A DNA stretch of 64,000 nt from the NCBI RefSeq assembly GCF_002102185.1, contig NZ_LQOW01000026.1, forward strand, positions 1-64,000, given 5' to 3'. A program made the position numbers and the translations under genes. Under the pieces are notes generated by a model that was given only the letters and a program-made list of their open reading frames with translations, had not been told where the DNA came from and searched no databases. The DNA is from Mycobacterium fragae (GTDB lineage: Bacteria; Actinomycetota; Actinomycetes; Mycobacteriales; Mycobacteriaceae). Below are positions 1 through 8,673 of the stretch, piece after piece (the stretch's first letter is position 1; every line of letters starts with the position of its first letter).

Positions 1-2
1 GC

Positions 3-71
3 ACCCATGAGACCAACACCACCTCGATGCTGGCCCGCGACCAAGCCGAAGCCGCCAAATGGGGCGGCTGA
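3..71 (+). CDS. C-terminal end of a protein, truncated by the window edge
   Basis: The third frame is open from the left edge and ends at TGA 69-71 after 22 residues, ending AAKWGG. It is convergent with ppa. In M. tuberculosis the gene facing ppa at this position is Rv3629c, a predicted membrane protein, so this is probably its orthologue by synteny. Too little sequence is present to confirm a family. Confidence 0.55.
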   Translation, partial: THETNTTSMLARDQAEAAKWGG

Positions 72-86
72 CCGCAATCGCCTGAA

Positions 87-204
87 CCGAGCTCAGTGCC
101 CGCGTTACGGGCGGCCCGCCGATCTGCCGACTGTGCGAATTCATACGTCCGCAGCGGCGAGTCGCGTATGAAACCGCACAGCCGGCGCCGAGCTCAGTGC
201 CCGC
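87..204. repeat. Hairpin element flanked by 17-bp direct repeats
   Basis: The 17-mer CCGAGCTCAGTGCCCGC occurs at 87-103 and again at 188-204, where the second copy covers the ppa stop codon. Between them lies a 16-bp inverted repeat, TGTGCGAATTCATACG (132-147) and its near-complement (165-180), 14 of 16 positions pairing around a 17-nt loop. The hairpin sits between two convergent genes and could act as a bidirectional terminator. The flanking repeats resemble an insertion footprint or a partial duplication of the ppa 3' end. Confidence 0.7.
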
Positions 205-682
205 CGGTCTGGAATCGCTCGATTGAGCGCTGCACTTCGGCTTCGGCGTCGGCGCGGCCTACCCAGTTGGCCGTCTTGACGAACTTGCCCGGCTCCAGCG
301 CTTTGTATTGCGAGAAGAAGTGTTTGATGACGTCGAGCTCGAACTCGGGAACGTCATCGATGTCTTTGATGTGATCCCACCGGTGATCACCGGCCGGCAC
401 GCAGAGGACCTTGTCGTCGCCGCCGGCCTCATCGGTCATCTGGAACATGCCGACCGGGCGCGCCTCAACCGACACTCCGGGGAACAGCGGCTCAGGCAGC
501 AACACCATTGCGTCGAGTGGGTCACCGTCCTCGCCGAGGGTGTTCTCGATGAACCCGTAGTCGGTCGGGTAGACCATTGAGGTGTACAGGTAGCGATCCA
601 GGCGAACCCTGCCCGTTTCGTGATCGACCTCGTATTTGTTCCGCTGCCCCTTCGGGATCTCGATGATCACTTCGAATTGCAC
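194..682 (-). CDS. ppa: Inorganic pyrophosphatase
   Basis: Family I soluble pyrophosphatase. It hydrolyses cytoplasmic PPi to phosphate with Mg2+ and so drives biosynthetic reactions forward. The 162 residues equal the length of M. tuberculosis Ppa. The chain begins [12 protein letters not shown] and contains the signature [10 protein letters not shown] with the metal-binding aspartates, followed further on by D-x-K segments such as GDDKV and [10 protein letters not shown] start at GTG 682 because GGAG lies about eight bases upstream and the product then matches the family N-terminus; the reading frame stays open to 802 without homology. Convergent with the gene ending at 71 and divergent from the carboxypeptidase gene. 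Confidence 0.95.
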   Translation of the reverse strand: MQFEVIIEIPKGQRNKYEVDHETGRVRLDRYLYTSMVYPTDYGFIENTLGEDGDPLDAMVLLPEPLFPGVSVEARPVGMFQMTDEAGGDDKVLCVPAGDHRWDHIKDIDDVPEFELDVIKHFFSQYKALEPGKFVKTANWVGRADAEAEVQRSIERFQTGGH

Positions 683-791
683 CGTCGCAGCTCCTTCGCC
701 TGGGTGGTCACTGCTCGTCGCTGACACCCTAGCCGCACCGCATAGCGCCGCGGCCGGTTGGGCACAATAGGGCCAGACAGTCAGGAGAGCA

Positions 792-2177
792 ATGCGTCCC
801 ACTCAGTGGCGGCCGTCCACGCACCTGATCGTGGGAGTGGGCGTGCTGGCGATAATTGCCGCCGTGGTGGCGGGAACTGCCATGCTCACCGCAAGCGGTC
901 GCAGCGCGAGTGGTGTCCAGTCGGCACCGGCGCCGCCGTCGGTCACCGCCAAGCCGGCCATCGTGCCAGTGCCCGCCACTGCCCCGATGCCGACCGCGAG
1001 CGGGCTGGCGCGAACCCTGGCCGCCGTGGTGGCCGACCCCAATCTCGGCATGCTCGGCGGACGGGTCACGGATGCGATGACCGCCGAAGAACTCTGGCAG
1101 CAGCAGGACACCGTGCCGCTGCGGCCGGCATCGACGAACAAAACGCTCACCACCGCGGCCGCGCTGCTGGCGCTGGACCGCGATGCGCGGGTCACCACCC
1201 GCGTCGTCGCCGCAAACCAGCCGGACACCATCATTCTGGTGGGCGGCGGAGATCCGACTCTTTCCGCCGCTCCGCCCGGGCAGGACACCTGGTATCACGG
1301 TGCGGCCCGGATCAGCGATCTGGCCGATCAAGTTCGCGGCAGCGGCGTGACGCCGACGGCGGTGCAAGTGGACACCTCACTGTTCAGCGGCCCGACCATG
1401 GCACAGGGCTGGGACCCGGGCGACATCGACGGCGGCGATATCGCGCCGATCGAGTCGGTCATGCTCGACGCCGGCCGTATCCAGCCGACCACCGTCGAGT
1501 CGCGACGGTCGCTGACTCCGGCCCTGGACGCGGGACGCGCGCTCGCCGAGGCGCTCGGGATCGATCCGAAGCACGTGACCATCGCCGGCCATCCCGCGCC
1601 GGCCGGCGCGCGACAGCTGGCCGCCGTCCGGTCGGCGCCGCTGATCCAGCGGCTGAACGAGATGATGAACGCCTCCGACAACGTGATGGCCGAATGCATC
1701 GCCCGCGAGGTGGCCGCGGCCATGCACCGCCCGCTGAGCTTCGCCGGAGCCGTCGACGCGGTAACCAACCGATTGGCCACCGCGCACATCGACACCAGCG
1801 GCACCGCTTTGCAAGACTCCAGCGGACTGTCGGTCGACGACCGGCTGACGGCCAAGACCCTCGATTCCGTCGTGCAGGCGGCGGCCGGGCCGGATCAGCC
1901 GGCGCTGCGGCCGCTCTTGGATGTGTTGCCGATCGCCGGCGGCAGCGGCACGCTGTCCGACCGCTTCCTCGACACCGCCCCCAACACCGGACCGGCTGGC
2001 TGGCTGCGGGCCAAAACCGGTTCGCTGACAGCCGTTAACGCGTTAGCTGGAGTGGTGACCGACAGCAGCGGACGGGTGCTGACCTTCGCGCTGATCTCCA
2101 ACGACGCCGGCCCGACCGGCCGAACGGCGATCGACGCCGTCGCGTCCACCCTATGGTCGTGTGGATGCGCAAGGTGA
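792..2177 (+). CDS. dacB: D-alanyl-D-alanine carboxypeptidase (PBP4 type, family S13)
   Basis: Low-molecular-mass penicillin-binding protein that trims or cleaves D-Ala-D-Ala peptides of peptidoglycan outside the membrane. The three serine-acyltransferase motifs are present: SxxK as STNK at residues 114-117, SxN as SDN at 295-297 and KTG at 408-410. One hydrophobic segment at about 12-33 is a signal anchor, followed by a Pro/Ala-rich linker. Length is 461 residues. Orthologue of Rv3627c by synteny. Its 3' end overlaps the next gene, so it probably heads the run continuing through tilS and hpt. Confidence 0.9.
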   Translation: MRPTQWRPSTHLIVGVGVLAIIAAVVAGTAMLTASGRSASGVQSAPAPPSVTAKPAIVPVPATAPMPTASGLARTLAAVVADPNLGMLGGRVTDAMTAEELWQQQDTVPLRPASTNKTLTTAAALLALDRDARVTTRVVAANQPDTIILVGGGDPTLSAAPPGQDTWYHGAARISDLADQVRGSGVTPTAVQVDTSLFSGPTMAQGWDPGDIDGGDIAPIESVMLDAGRIQPTTVESRRSLTPALDAGRALAEALGIDPKHVTIAGHPAPAGARQLAAVRSAPLIQRLNEMMNASDNVMAECIAREVAAAMHRPLSFAGAVDAVTNRLATAHIDTSGTALQDSSGLSVDDRLTAKTLDSVVQAAAGPDQPALRPLLDVLPIAGGSGTLSDRFLDTAPNTGPAGWLRAKTGSLTAVNALAGVVTDSSGRVLTFALISNDAGPTGRTAIDAVASTLWSCGCAR

Positions 2178-3223
2178 CCTCGTCACCGGAGCTGACCGTC
2201 GGGCGCGCTGTCGACTGGCGGTTCGCGGCCACGGTCGGGGAGTGGCTTGCCCGCCCGGGCCCGCCGTCCACCGACTACACCCGAAACCAGGTGGTCGACA
2301 ACCTGGCCAGCGCCGCCAAGGCGGCCGAACCGCCGGTGCGCGACGTGACCGGTCTGCACACCAACGGCGCGGTGCCCGACGCCCGCATCGTCGACCGGCC
2401 GGGGTGGATCCGGGCCGCGGCCGAGTCGATGCGGGTGATGACCGGCGGAACCGACAAGCCGCGCGGGCTGGTCACCGGGCGGGTGACCGGCGCGCAGACC
2501 GGCGCGGTGCTGGCGTTCGTCGCATCGGGCATCCTCGGCCAGTACGACCCGTTTAACGACGGCGGCTGTCTGCTGCTCGTGTATCCCAACGTCATCGCGG
2601 TCGAACGCCAATTACGGGTCGAGCCTTCCGATTTCCGGCTATGGGTATGCCTGCATGAGGTCACCCACCGGGTGCAGTTCACCGCCAACCCGTGGTTGTC
2701 CGGTTACATGTCGCAAGCGCTCGCCGTACTGACCCAGGAAAGCGGCGACGACGTGGCCCAGGTGATGGGCCGGCTCGCCGATTTCGTCCGTGGCCGCGGC
2801 GAATCGTCGCGCGACGAGCCCGACGCAAACTCTTCCGGGATTTTGGGATTGCTGCGCGCCGTGCAGTCCGAGCCGCAGCGCCGAGCCCTCGATCAGCTGT
2901 TGGTGCTCGGTACCCTGCTCGAGGGTCATGCCGATCACGTCATGGACGCAGTGGGCCCTCTGGTGGTGCCGTCGGTCGAGACCATCCGGCGCCGCTTCGA
3001 CGAGCGTCGTCACCGCAGGCAACCGCCGCTGCAACGGCTGCTGCGGGCGTTGTTGGGCATCGACGCGAAGTTGAGCCAGTACACCCGCGGCAAGGCATTC
3101 GTCGAGCACGTGGTGGACCGGGTCGGGATGGATCGGTTCAACACCATCTGGACCGGTCCGGACACGCTTCCCCTGCCAGCCGAGATCGAAGACCCGCAAC
3201 GATGGATCGACAGGGTGCTGTAG
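2153..3223 (+). CDS. Zinc-dependent metalloprotease-like protein (DUF2342 type), Rv3626c-like
   Basis: This 356-residue protein carries an HExxH zinc motif, HEVTH at residues 168-172, and a later LLEGHADHVMDAV segment that could supply the third ligand. That places it in the actinobacterial DUF2342 group, sometimes labelled 'coenzyme F420 biosynthesis associated'. No proteolytic substrate is known to me. No signal peptide is evident, so it is probably cytoplasmic. Starts at ATG 2153 or ATG 2165 are both possible; either overlaps the carboxypeptidase gene. Its stop overlaps the tilS start by 22 bases. Confidence 0.8.
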   Translation: MVVWMRKVTSSPELTVGRAVDWRFAATVGEWLARPGPPSTDYTRNQVVDNLASAAKAAEPPVRDVTGLHTNGAVPDARIVDRPGWIRAAAESMRVMTGGTDKPRGLVTGRVTGAQTGAVLAFVASGILGQYDPFNDGGCLLLVYPNVIAVERQLRVEPSDFRLWVCLHEVTHRVQFTANPWLSGYMSQALAVLTQESGDDVAQVMGRLADFVRGRGESSRDEPDANSSGILGLLRAVQSEPQRRALDQLLVLGTLLEGHADHVMDAVGPLVVPSVETIRRRFDERRHRRQPPLQRLLRALLGIDAKLSQYTRGKAFVEHVVDRVGMDRFNTIWTGPDTLPLPAEIEDPQRWIDRVL

Positions 3224-4164
3224 GCGAGCTGCACGCGGCCGTCGCGGCATTCGCCAAGGAATACCTGGCCACCGCCGACAGCTGGTGCGTGGCGCTCTCC
3301 GGCGGCCCGGACTCGTTGGCGCTCACCGCCGTCGCAGCGGACATGCTGCCGACCACGGCGCTGATCGTCGACCATGGTTTGCAGGCCGATTCGGCCGCTG
3401 TCGCCGCCACTGCGCAGACGCAGGCCCTCGACCTGGGATGCGTTGCCGCCCAGGTCCTTTGCGTGCAGGTCGGCGGGGACGGCGGTCCGGAGGGCGCCGC
3501 GCGCAACGCGCGCTATGGCGCGCTGCAGACCGCGCGTGGCGACCGCCCTGTACTGCTCGCCCACACCCTCGACGATCAGGCCGAAACCGTGTTGCTCGGA
3601 CTGGGCCGCGGCTCTGGTGCCCGCTCGATGGCCGGGATGCGCCCGTACGATCCGCCGTGGTGCCGGCCGCTGCTGGGCGTCCGGCGCAGCGTGACGCACG
3701 CAGCATGCGCAGAGCTGGGGCTCTCCGCCTGGCAGGACCCGCACAACGCGGATCGCCGCTTCACCCGGACCCGGTTACGCCACGAGGTGCTGCCGCTGAT
3801 GGAAGAGGTGCTGGGCGGCGGCGTCGCCGAGGCGCTGGCTCGCACTGCGACCGCCTTACGCGAGGACACCGAGCTGATCGACGCGCTGATCACCCAGGCG
3901 ATGACCACCTCGGCCAGCGATGACGGACTCGACACCCGGGCGTTGGCGGCACTGCCAGATCCCTTGCGCCGCGGCGTCATTCGCCGTTGGCTGCTAGCCG
4001 GCGGCGCGATCGGCCTGACCGACAAGCAGATCCGCGGGGTGGACCGGCTGATCACCGCCTGGCGTGGCCAGGGCGGGGTGGCGGTCGGGTCCAGGCTGCG
4101 CAATACGCGGTTGGTCGCCGGGCGACACCACGGCGTGCTGACGCTACGACGGGAGGCCGTCTAG
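3202..4164 (+). CDS. tilS: tRNA(Ile)-lysidine synthase
   Basis: Modifies cytidine 34 of the CAU-anticodon isoleucine tRNA to lysidine using ATP and lysine, so that the tRNA reads AUA. The PP-loop ATP motif SGGPDS is at residues 33-38, followed by the N-type ATPase fold with [17 protein letters not shown] and a C-terminal region after about residue 215. At 320 residues it matches the short mycobacterial form (annotated MesJ in M. tuberculosis). I use ATG 3202, which overlaps the upstream gene by 22 bases and gives the family N-terminus; the frame is open much further upstream without homology. hpt follows, a linkage common in bacteria. Confidence 0.92.
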   Translation: MDRQGAVGELHAAVAAFAKEYLATADSWCVALSGGPDSLALTAVAADMLPTTALIVDHGLQADSAAVAATAQTQALDLGCVAAQVLCVQVGGDGGPEGAARNARYGALQTARGDRPVLLAHTLDDQAETVLLGLGRGSGARSMAGMRPYDPPWCRPLLGVRRSVTHAACAELGLSAWQDPHNADRRFTRTRLRHEVLPLMEEVLGGGVAEALARTATALREDTELIDALITQAMTTSASDDGLDTRALAALPDPLRRGVIRRWLLAGGAIGLTDKQIRGVDRLITAWRGQGGVAVGSRLRNTRLVAGRHHGVLTLRREAV

Positions 4165-4196
4165 AGGTCTGCACTCCGGCATGGCACGCTGTGGTC

Positions 4197-4772
4197 GTGG
4201 CGGCTGATTCGGGCGAGCTGTACCCGGGGGACATCAAATCGGTGCTGCTCACCAAGGAGCAGATCCAGACCCGCACCGCCGAGCTCGGTGCTCAGATCGG
4301 CGCGGACTACCGCGACCTGGCCGACGGCCAGGACCTGTTGCTGATCACCGTGCTCAAGGGCGCGGTCCTGTTCTGCACGGATCTGGCCCGGGCGATTCCG
4401 CTGCCCACCCAGTTCGAGTTCATGGCCGTCGCCTCCTACGGGACGTCGACGTCGTCGTCGGGCGTGGTGCGCATCCTCAAGGACCTCGACCGCGACATCA
4501 ACGACCGGAACGTGCTGATCGTCGAGGACGTCGTCGACTCGGGGCTGACCCTGTCGTGGTTGTCGCGCAACCTGGCCACCCGGCGGCCGCGGTCGCTGCA
4601 AGTGTGCACGCTGCTGCGCAAACCCGACGCCCTGCGAGCCAACGTGGATATCGCCTACGTGGGCTTCGACATCCCCAACGAGTTCGTTGTGGGATACGGC
4701 CTGGACTACGACGAGCGCTACCGCGACCTGCCCTACATCGGGACCTTGGACCCGCGCGTCTACCAGGACTGA
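4197..4772 (+). CDS. hpt: Hypoxanthine phosphoribosyltransferase
   Basis: Purine salvage enzyme making IMP or GMP from hypoxanthine or guanine and PRPP. The PRPP-binding loop VEDVVDSG lies at about residues 109-116. The flexible-loop segment is [15 protein letters not shown], and the C-terminal [13 protein letters not shown] region contacts the base. The sequence is close to M. tuberculosis Hpt from [12 protein letters not shown] to the end. GTG 4197 gives 191 residues; GTG 4191 is an alternative, and the ribosome-binding site is weak for both. It ends two bases before the convergent lpqG stop. Confidence 0.94.
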   Translation: MAADSGELYPGDIKSVLLTKEQIQTRTAELGAQIGADYRDLADGQDLLLITVLKGAVLFCTDLARAIPLPTQFEFMAVASYGTSTSSSGVVRILKDLDRDINDRNVLIVEDVVDSGLTLSWLSRNLATRRPRSLQVCTLLRKPDALRANVDIAYVGFDIPNEFVVGYGLDYDERYRDLPYIGTLDPRVYQD

Positions 4773-4774
4773 GG

Positions 4775-5473
4775 CTACTTCAGCTCCCAGACCGCGGTCA
4801 CCGAGAAGTTCACCGTCTGCTGGCCGGGCTCCAGCGGAACATTGGCGGGCATCGCCCCGCGCGGTGGCGCGGGAGGCGCGGTCGGCGCGGCGCCCGGCTC
4901 CGAGATCGAGATGACCCTGCCCAGCTTGAGCCCGGACAGCTGCGCGTACTGCTCGGCCCGGGCCTTGGCATCGTCGAACGCGCGCGCACGCGCGTCCTTG
5001 ACCAGCTGCGAGTCGTCGGCGATGGAATAGCCGACCGAATTGATCCGGGTAGCGTCCCCGCCGGCATCGACGATTACGGCCAGCACCCGCGAAGCCGAGT
5101 CGGCCGGATGGATCTTGACCCGGATCGAGTTGCTGGCGCGGTACCCGCTGATCGTTCCCTCGGTGCCCAAATACTCGGGCTGCAGGCTGACCTCGGTGGT
5201 ACTGATGTTTTTGCGGTCCACGCCGGCACCGGACAGCGCGGTGATGACCGATTGCTGACGTTCGTTGGTGCCGTTCATCGCGGTGGTCACGTCGGGCGCG
5301 GAGAACTCGATGCCGACGTCGGCGGTCAGCGTGTCTGGCACGCCTTGGACCTGACCCGAGCCGACGACGGTCACCTGGCGTGGATTCTGTCCGACCGGGC
5401 CAGGGCCGCTGTCGCATGCGGACAGTGTGGCCGCTGCGGCGACGAGGCCCGTCGCGAGTACGAGGCGCCACAT
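4775..5473 (-). CDS. lpqG: SIMPL (DUF541) domain lipoprotein LpqG
   Basis: A 232-residue lipoprotein. The signal peptide ends in the lipobox LSAC with the acylated cysteine at residue 20, so it should be anchored on the outer face of the plasma membrane. The rest is one SIMPL/DUF541 domain, recognisable from VTVVGSGQVQGVPDTLTADV and the DARARAFDDAKARAEQYAQL helix. The domain's function is unknown; some relatives bind signalling kinases. ATG 5473 fits the signal peptide, with AGGGTG upstream. Orthologue of Rv3623 by sequence and synteny. Transcribed toward hpt. Confidence 0.9.
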   Translation of the reverse strand: MWRLVLATGLVAAAATLSACDSGPGPVGQNPRQVTVVGSGQVQGVPDTLTADVGIEFSAPDVTTAMNGTNERQQSVITALSGAGVDRKNISTTEVSLQPEYLGTEGTISGYRASNSIRVKIHPADSASRVLAVIVDAGGDATRINSVGYSIADDSQLVKDARARAFDDAKARAEQYAQLSGLKLGRVISISEPGAAPTAPPAPPRGAMPANVPLEPGQQTVNFSVTAVWELK

Positions 5474-5567
5474 GACTGGCACCCTAGCCGACGTCGACTG
5501 TGCGGGTCCTGTAAGCGGATTCGGCGATTTCTTGACCACAACCGACACAATCGACGAGATTCGAGTC

Positions 5568-6455
5568 ATGCCCATCGCCCCGGCAAGAGCGCTCGCCAGC
5601 GTGATCGAGCCGTTCGCGGGGCAGGTGTACTTCGCCCCTGAATGCCACGCGGGCTACGCGGCGCTCGGCTTCGGGCCAAGTCCCGGGACGACGGGCGAAG
5701 TCGCGATGCCGGACGGCCAGGCATACTTCTGCAGCCGTGGTTCGGTGATGGGACAGGTTCCCGGTGAGGTGGTTGCGGCGGCCTTCGCGGTGTTCAACCC
5801 TGCGGTCGTGGTGCCGGCCGTCGACGCCGGTTGGCGGCTGACCGACGCCGCAACGCTCTGCGCGGCTCGAACCGACGGCGCGGTGTGTCAGCTTCGGCGT
5901 GTCCTCGGCGCTCGCCCTGACGGCCTCGACCGTGTGTTGGAGTTGCTCCGACGCGCGTCGGAGCAGCTGCCGTTGGCGGGCAAGCCGCTTTTTGCGGGTC
6001 TCGTCGGCCAGGGCCTGCCCGGCGAAGCGCTGGCCGACGCCTGGCGTCTCGCCGATGAGCTGCGCGAGTACCGCGGCGATGTCCACGTGAACGTCTGGAC
6101 CGCAGCTGGTTTCGATGCTGTGGAGATCGGCCTGTTCACCGAGCTCTTTTGGGGATTGCCGCTGCGCAGCTACATACGAACGAGGGCCTGGACCGACGAT
6201 GACCTCGCCGCGGGTGAGGACCGGCTTCAGTCACGCGGGCTGATCCGCGACGGCTCGTTCACCGATGCCGGCCGGGCAGCTCGGGAGTCGATCGAGGCGG
6301 CCACCGACGAGGGGTGCGCGCCGATCATCGCCGCGCTGGGCGACGACCTCGACGAGCTGGTCGGCTTCTTGGCCGAGTGGTCGCGGCAGGTGCAATCAGC
6401 GGGCGGCTACCCCGCGAAAGGGCCGCATGATCTTGCTGCGCTCGCGAATCACTGA
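5568..6455 (+). CDS. SCO6745 family protein (SalK-like)
   Basis: A 295-residue protein resembling the actinobacterial SCO6745/SalK group, with an N-terminal EPFAGQVYFAPECHAGYAALG segment and a C-terminal winged-helix-like portion (RSYIRTRAWTDDDLAAGEDRL, then GLIRDGSFTDAGRAARESIE). Members are described as helix-turn-helix-related proteins of unknown role. No signal peptide or membrane segment. ATG 5568 is chosen because the family homology starts there; the frame is open 141 bases further upstream into the lpqG promoter region. The 3' end overlaps the tetR gene by seven bases. Confidence 0.7.
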   Translation: MPIAPARALASVIEPFAGQVYFAPECHAGYAALGFGPSPGTTGEVAMPDGQAYFCSRGSVMGQVPGEVVAAAFAVFNPAVVVPAVDAGWRLTDAATLCAARTDGAVCQLRRVLGARPDGLDRVLELLRRASEQLPLAGKPLFAGLVGQGLPGEALADAWRLADELREYRGDVHVNVWTAAGFDAVEIGLFTELFWGLPLRSYIRTRAWTDDDLAAGEDRLQSRGLIRDGSFTDAGRAARESIEAATDEGCAPIIAALGDDLDELVGFLAEWSRQVQSAGGYPAKGPHDLAALANH

Positions 6456-7039
6456 TCAGGCGTGACCGCTGCGTCCAGGTCGCCAGTGAGGTAGTGCTGC
6501 AGCACCGGGGTAAGCGTCCGCGCCAGCGTCTCGGCGTCGATCTCCACCACGGCCGGCAGTTCCAGGATGTAGCGGCAGTACGCGAGGCCCAGCACTTGGG
6601 TACTCACCATCGCGGCGCGCCGGCGAGCGTCCGGCGCGTCGCCCGTCAGCTCGCGGACGAATTTGAGTAGCTGACCCTCGAAAATGCGCCGGAATTGTTC
6701 TGCCGCACCCTTGTTGGTGCCTGCCGAGCGCAGCAACAGGCGGATCAATTCGTCGGACAGTTCGCCTTCCCAGCGAGCGATCAGATGGTGGGCGAGCGTT
6801 TCGCCGACGCGGTGCTTTGACAGTTCCGACGGTTGCGGCAGGTGCAGGTTCACATCGACAGCCGCGGCGAACAATCCCTCCTTGCTGCCGTAGTAGCGCA
6901 TCACCATGGACGGGTCGATGCCGGCCTCCTTGGCCACCGCGCGGATCGTTGTCGCCTCATAGCCCCGGCTGGCCAGCAGCTGCCGTGCCGCTTTCAGGAT
7001 CGCCGTCCTGGTTGGTTCGGATCGCTGGGTGAACGCCAT
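6449..7039 (-). CDS. TetR family transcriptional regulator
   Basis: A 196-residue repressor-type protein. The TetR helix-turn-helix spans about residues 12-58 (AILKAARQLLASRGYEATTI, then AGIDPSMVMRYYGSKEGLFA), followed by a ligand-binding domain with a DUF1956-like helical C-terminus. It is divergent from the SDR gene, and two palindromes plus a half-site lie between them. The obvious inference is that it represses itself and the SDR-CMD operon. The ligand is unknown. Confidence 0.9.
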   Translation of the reverse strand: MAFTQRSEPTRTAILKAARQLLASRGYEATTIRAVAKEAGIDPSMVMRYYGSKEGLFAAAVDVNLHLPQPSELSKHRVGETLAHHLIARWEGELSDELIRLLLRSAGTNKGAAEQFRRIFEGQLLKFVRELTGDAPDARRRAAMVSTQVLGLAYCRYILELPAVVEIDAETLARTLTPVLQHYLTGDLDAAVTPDQ

Positions 7040-7053
7040 GCCAACTAACGTAG

Positions 7054-7068
7054 GCCAACATCGTTGGC
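7054..7068. promoter_or_regulatory. Candidate TetR operator 1
   Basis: Perfect interrupted palindrome GCCAAC-ATC-GTTGGC beginning 15 bases upstream of the tetR start. A further half-site GCCAAC lies at the tetR start codon itself. It shares half-sites with the operator at 7097-7112. Confidence 0.7.
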
Positions 7069-7096
7069 AAGCACGAGAAGTTCAAGGCTATTGACT

Positions 7097-7126
7097 GCCA
7101 ACAGCTGTTGGCCTACAGTTGTTGGC
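7097..7126. promoter_or_regulatory. Candidate TetR operator 2 abutting the SDR start
   Basis: GCCAACAGCTGTTGGC (7097-7112) is a perfect 16-bp palindrome. A further half-site TTGTTGGC (7119-7126) runs directly into the ATG at 7127, leaving no room for a ribosome-binding site there. The mRNA may be leaderless, or the operator may overlap the start of translation. Confidence 0.7.
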
Positions 7127-8041
7127 ATGAACACGGAAAGCGTATTGGTGACCGGCACGTCGAGCGGTATCGGGCGTGCCACCGCGTTGGCCCTGGCTGC
7201 CGAGGGCTATCGCGTGTTCGCCGGGGTGCGGCGCAACACAGATGGTGAGTCGCTGGTGAACAGCGCTCACCTTCTTCGAGGACAAATCGTCCCGGTCATC
7301 CTCGATGTCACGGATGCCGCGTCGATCGCCCACGCGGCGGCCACGGTCGCCCGCGCGGTCGGCAGCCGAGGGCTCGCGGGCTTGGTCAACAACGCCGGCA
7401 TCGGCATGACCTGGCCGGTCGAAGCCATCCCGCTGGACGAGTTGCGCTGGGCATACGAGGTCAATGTGTTCGGCCAGGTCGCGGTCATCCAAGCATTTCT
7501 TCCCCTGCTGCGCGCCGGTGCCGGACGGCTGATCAACATTGGTTCGATCGGCGATCGGCTCAGCCTGCCGTTCGGCGCGCCGCTCATCTCATCGAAGTGG
7601 GCGCTGGCGTCTATCACCGAGTCGCTACGACTTGAGCTGCGCCCCTGGGGTATTCACGTCGTTCTGATCGAACCGGCATCCATCCGTACCGAGGCTGTCG
7701 ACAAGGTCGACGCGGACGCGAAACGCGTGCTCAGCCAGATGAACGACACCGACCGTCGCCTCTATGCCACGGCGTATGAGTCGATGACGACGCGCGCAAT
7801 GGCGCGGGAGCAGCACGGCAGCGACCCAAGTGTGGTGGCGCGCGTCGTGCTGCGAGCGCTTACCGCTCGTCGGCCCCGCACCCGCTACCTCGTCGGCAAA
7901 GACGCCTACCGTCTGGCGTTCATAGCCCGCTGGGTTCCGGATCGGCTATTCGACCGAATCCGTATCAAGCTCTTCGGGCTGCCGGAACGATTCGGCAGCG
8001 CGGATCACCAGACCGGCCCAGTGATAGGAGCATTGCGATGA
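7127..8041 (+). CDS. Short-chain dehydrogenase/reductase, catalytic tyrosine replaced
   Basis: A 304-residue classical SDR. The NAD(P)-binding motif TGTSSGIG is near residue 10, NNAG follows the third strand, and the catalytic serine region is INIGSIG. At the YxxxK position the sequence reads PLISSKWAL, with Leu instead of the catalytic Tyr four residues before the Lys. The enzyme may therefore have altered or no redox activity, or act on a different chemistry. It starts at ATG 7127, right next to the TetR operator, and overlaps the next gene by ATGA. The substrate is unknown. Confidence 0.88.
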   Translation: MNTESVLVTGTSSGIGRATALALAAEGYRVFAGVRRNTDGESLVNSAHLLRGQIVPVILDVTDAASIAHAAATVARAVGSRGLAGLVNNAGIGMTWPVEAIPLDELRWAYEVNVFGQVAVIQAFLPLLRAGAGRLINIGSIGDRLSLPFGAPLISSKWALASITESLRLELRPWGIHVVLIEPASIRTEAVDKVDADAKRVLSQMNDTDRRLYATAYESMTTRAMAREQHGSDPSVVARVVLRALTARRPRTRYLVGKDAYRLAFIARWVPDRLFDRIRIKLFGLPERFGSADHQTGPVIGALR

Positions 8042-8673
8042 AGTTGGCGAATCAGGAAACGGTCGCAGCGATGGACGCCGACTTCGGGGAAATGGCTGTC
8101 CAGGTCGGCCAGCATGCCTGGGGCATCGCTGATCTGACGATGCGAGAACGGGCATTCGTGTTCGTCGCCGCAGACCTATGCGCCCACAACCTCGGTTTCC
8201 CATTGTTGACCCATGTCGAAATGGCTCGCTCGCAAGGTGTTTCCGTGGCGTCGATCCGCGAAGCCGTGCGCCACCTCGCGCCGTATGTCGGATATCCGAC
8301 TGCGGCCGAGGCGCTGATGGCGCTCGCCGAGATCGACGACGGAGACGAGCGTGTCACGCGCGGCGAAGTTTTCGAACTCGACGGGAACACGCTGCAGCGA
8401 CTCACCAGCCTCGATGCCGACTTCGCCGGCTTCTTCCAGGGGCAGTTCAAGGATCGGTGGGGCCGGGCGGATCTCTCGGTCCGCGAGCGAGCGCTGTGCA
8501 CGATTGCCACCGACGTCCTCAACGGCACTCTCGACGAGTCGTTTCGCCTGCACGTCGAGCTGGCACTCGGCCACGGTGCCGAGATGGCACAGGTCCGCGC
8601 TGTGCTTCTCCTGGTCGCGGAATTCGGGATCGCGAAGGCGTGGCGGGCCTATCGCGCTCTCAACGAGATCTAA
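8038..8673 (+). CDS. Carboxymuconolactone decarboxylase / AhpD-like protein, two-repeat
   Basis: A 211-residue all-helical protein containing two copies of the CMD fold: DLTMRERAFVFVAADLCAHN with LTHVEMA, and later DLSVRERALCTIATDVLNG with LHVELALGHG. The AhpD CxxC redox pair is absent, so it resembles the decarboxylase branch rather than the peroxidase branch. It is translationally coupled to the SDR by an ATGA overlap, so both should respond to the TetR regulator. The stop codon overlaps the stop of the convergent alcohol dehydrogenase gene. Confidence 0.8.
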   Translation: MKLANQETVAAMDADFGEMAVQVGQHAWGIADLTMRERAFVFVAADLCAHNLGFPLLTHVEMARSQGVSVASIREAVRHLAPYVGYPTAAEALMALAEIDDGDERVTRGEVFELDGNTLQRLTSLDADFAGFFQGQFKDRWGRADLSVRERALCTIATDVLNGTLDESFRLHVELALGHGAEMAQVRAVLLLVAEFGIAKAWRAYRALNEI

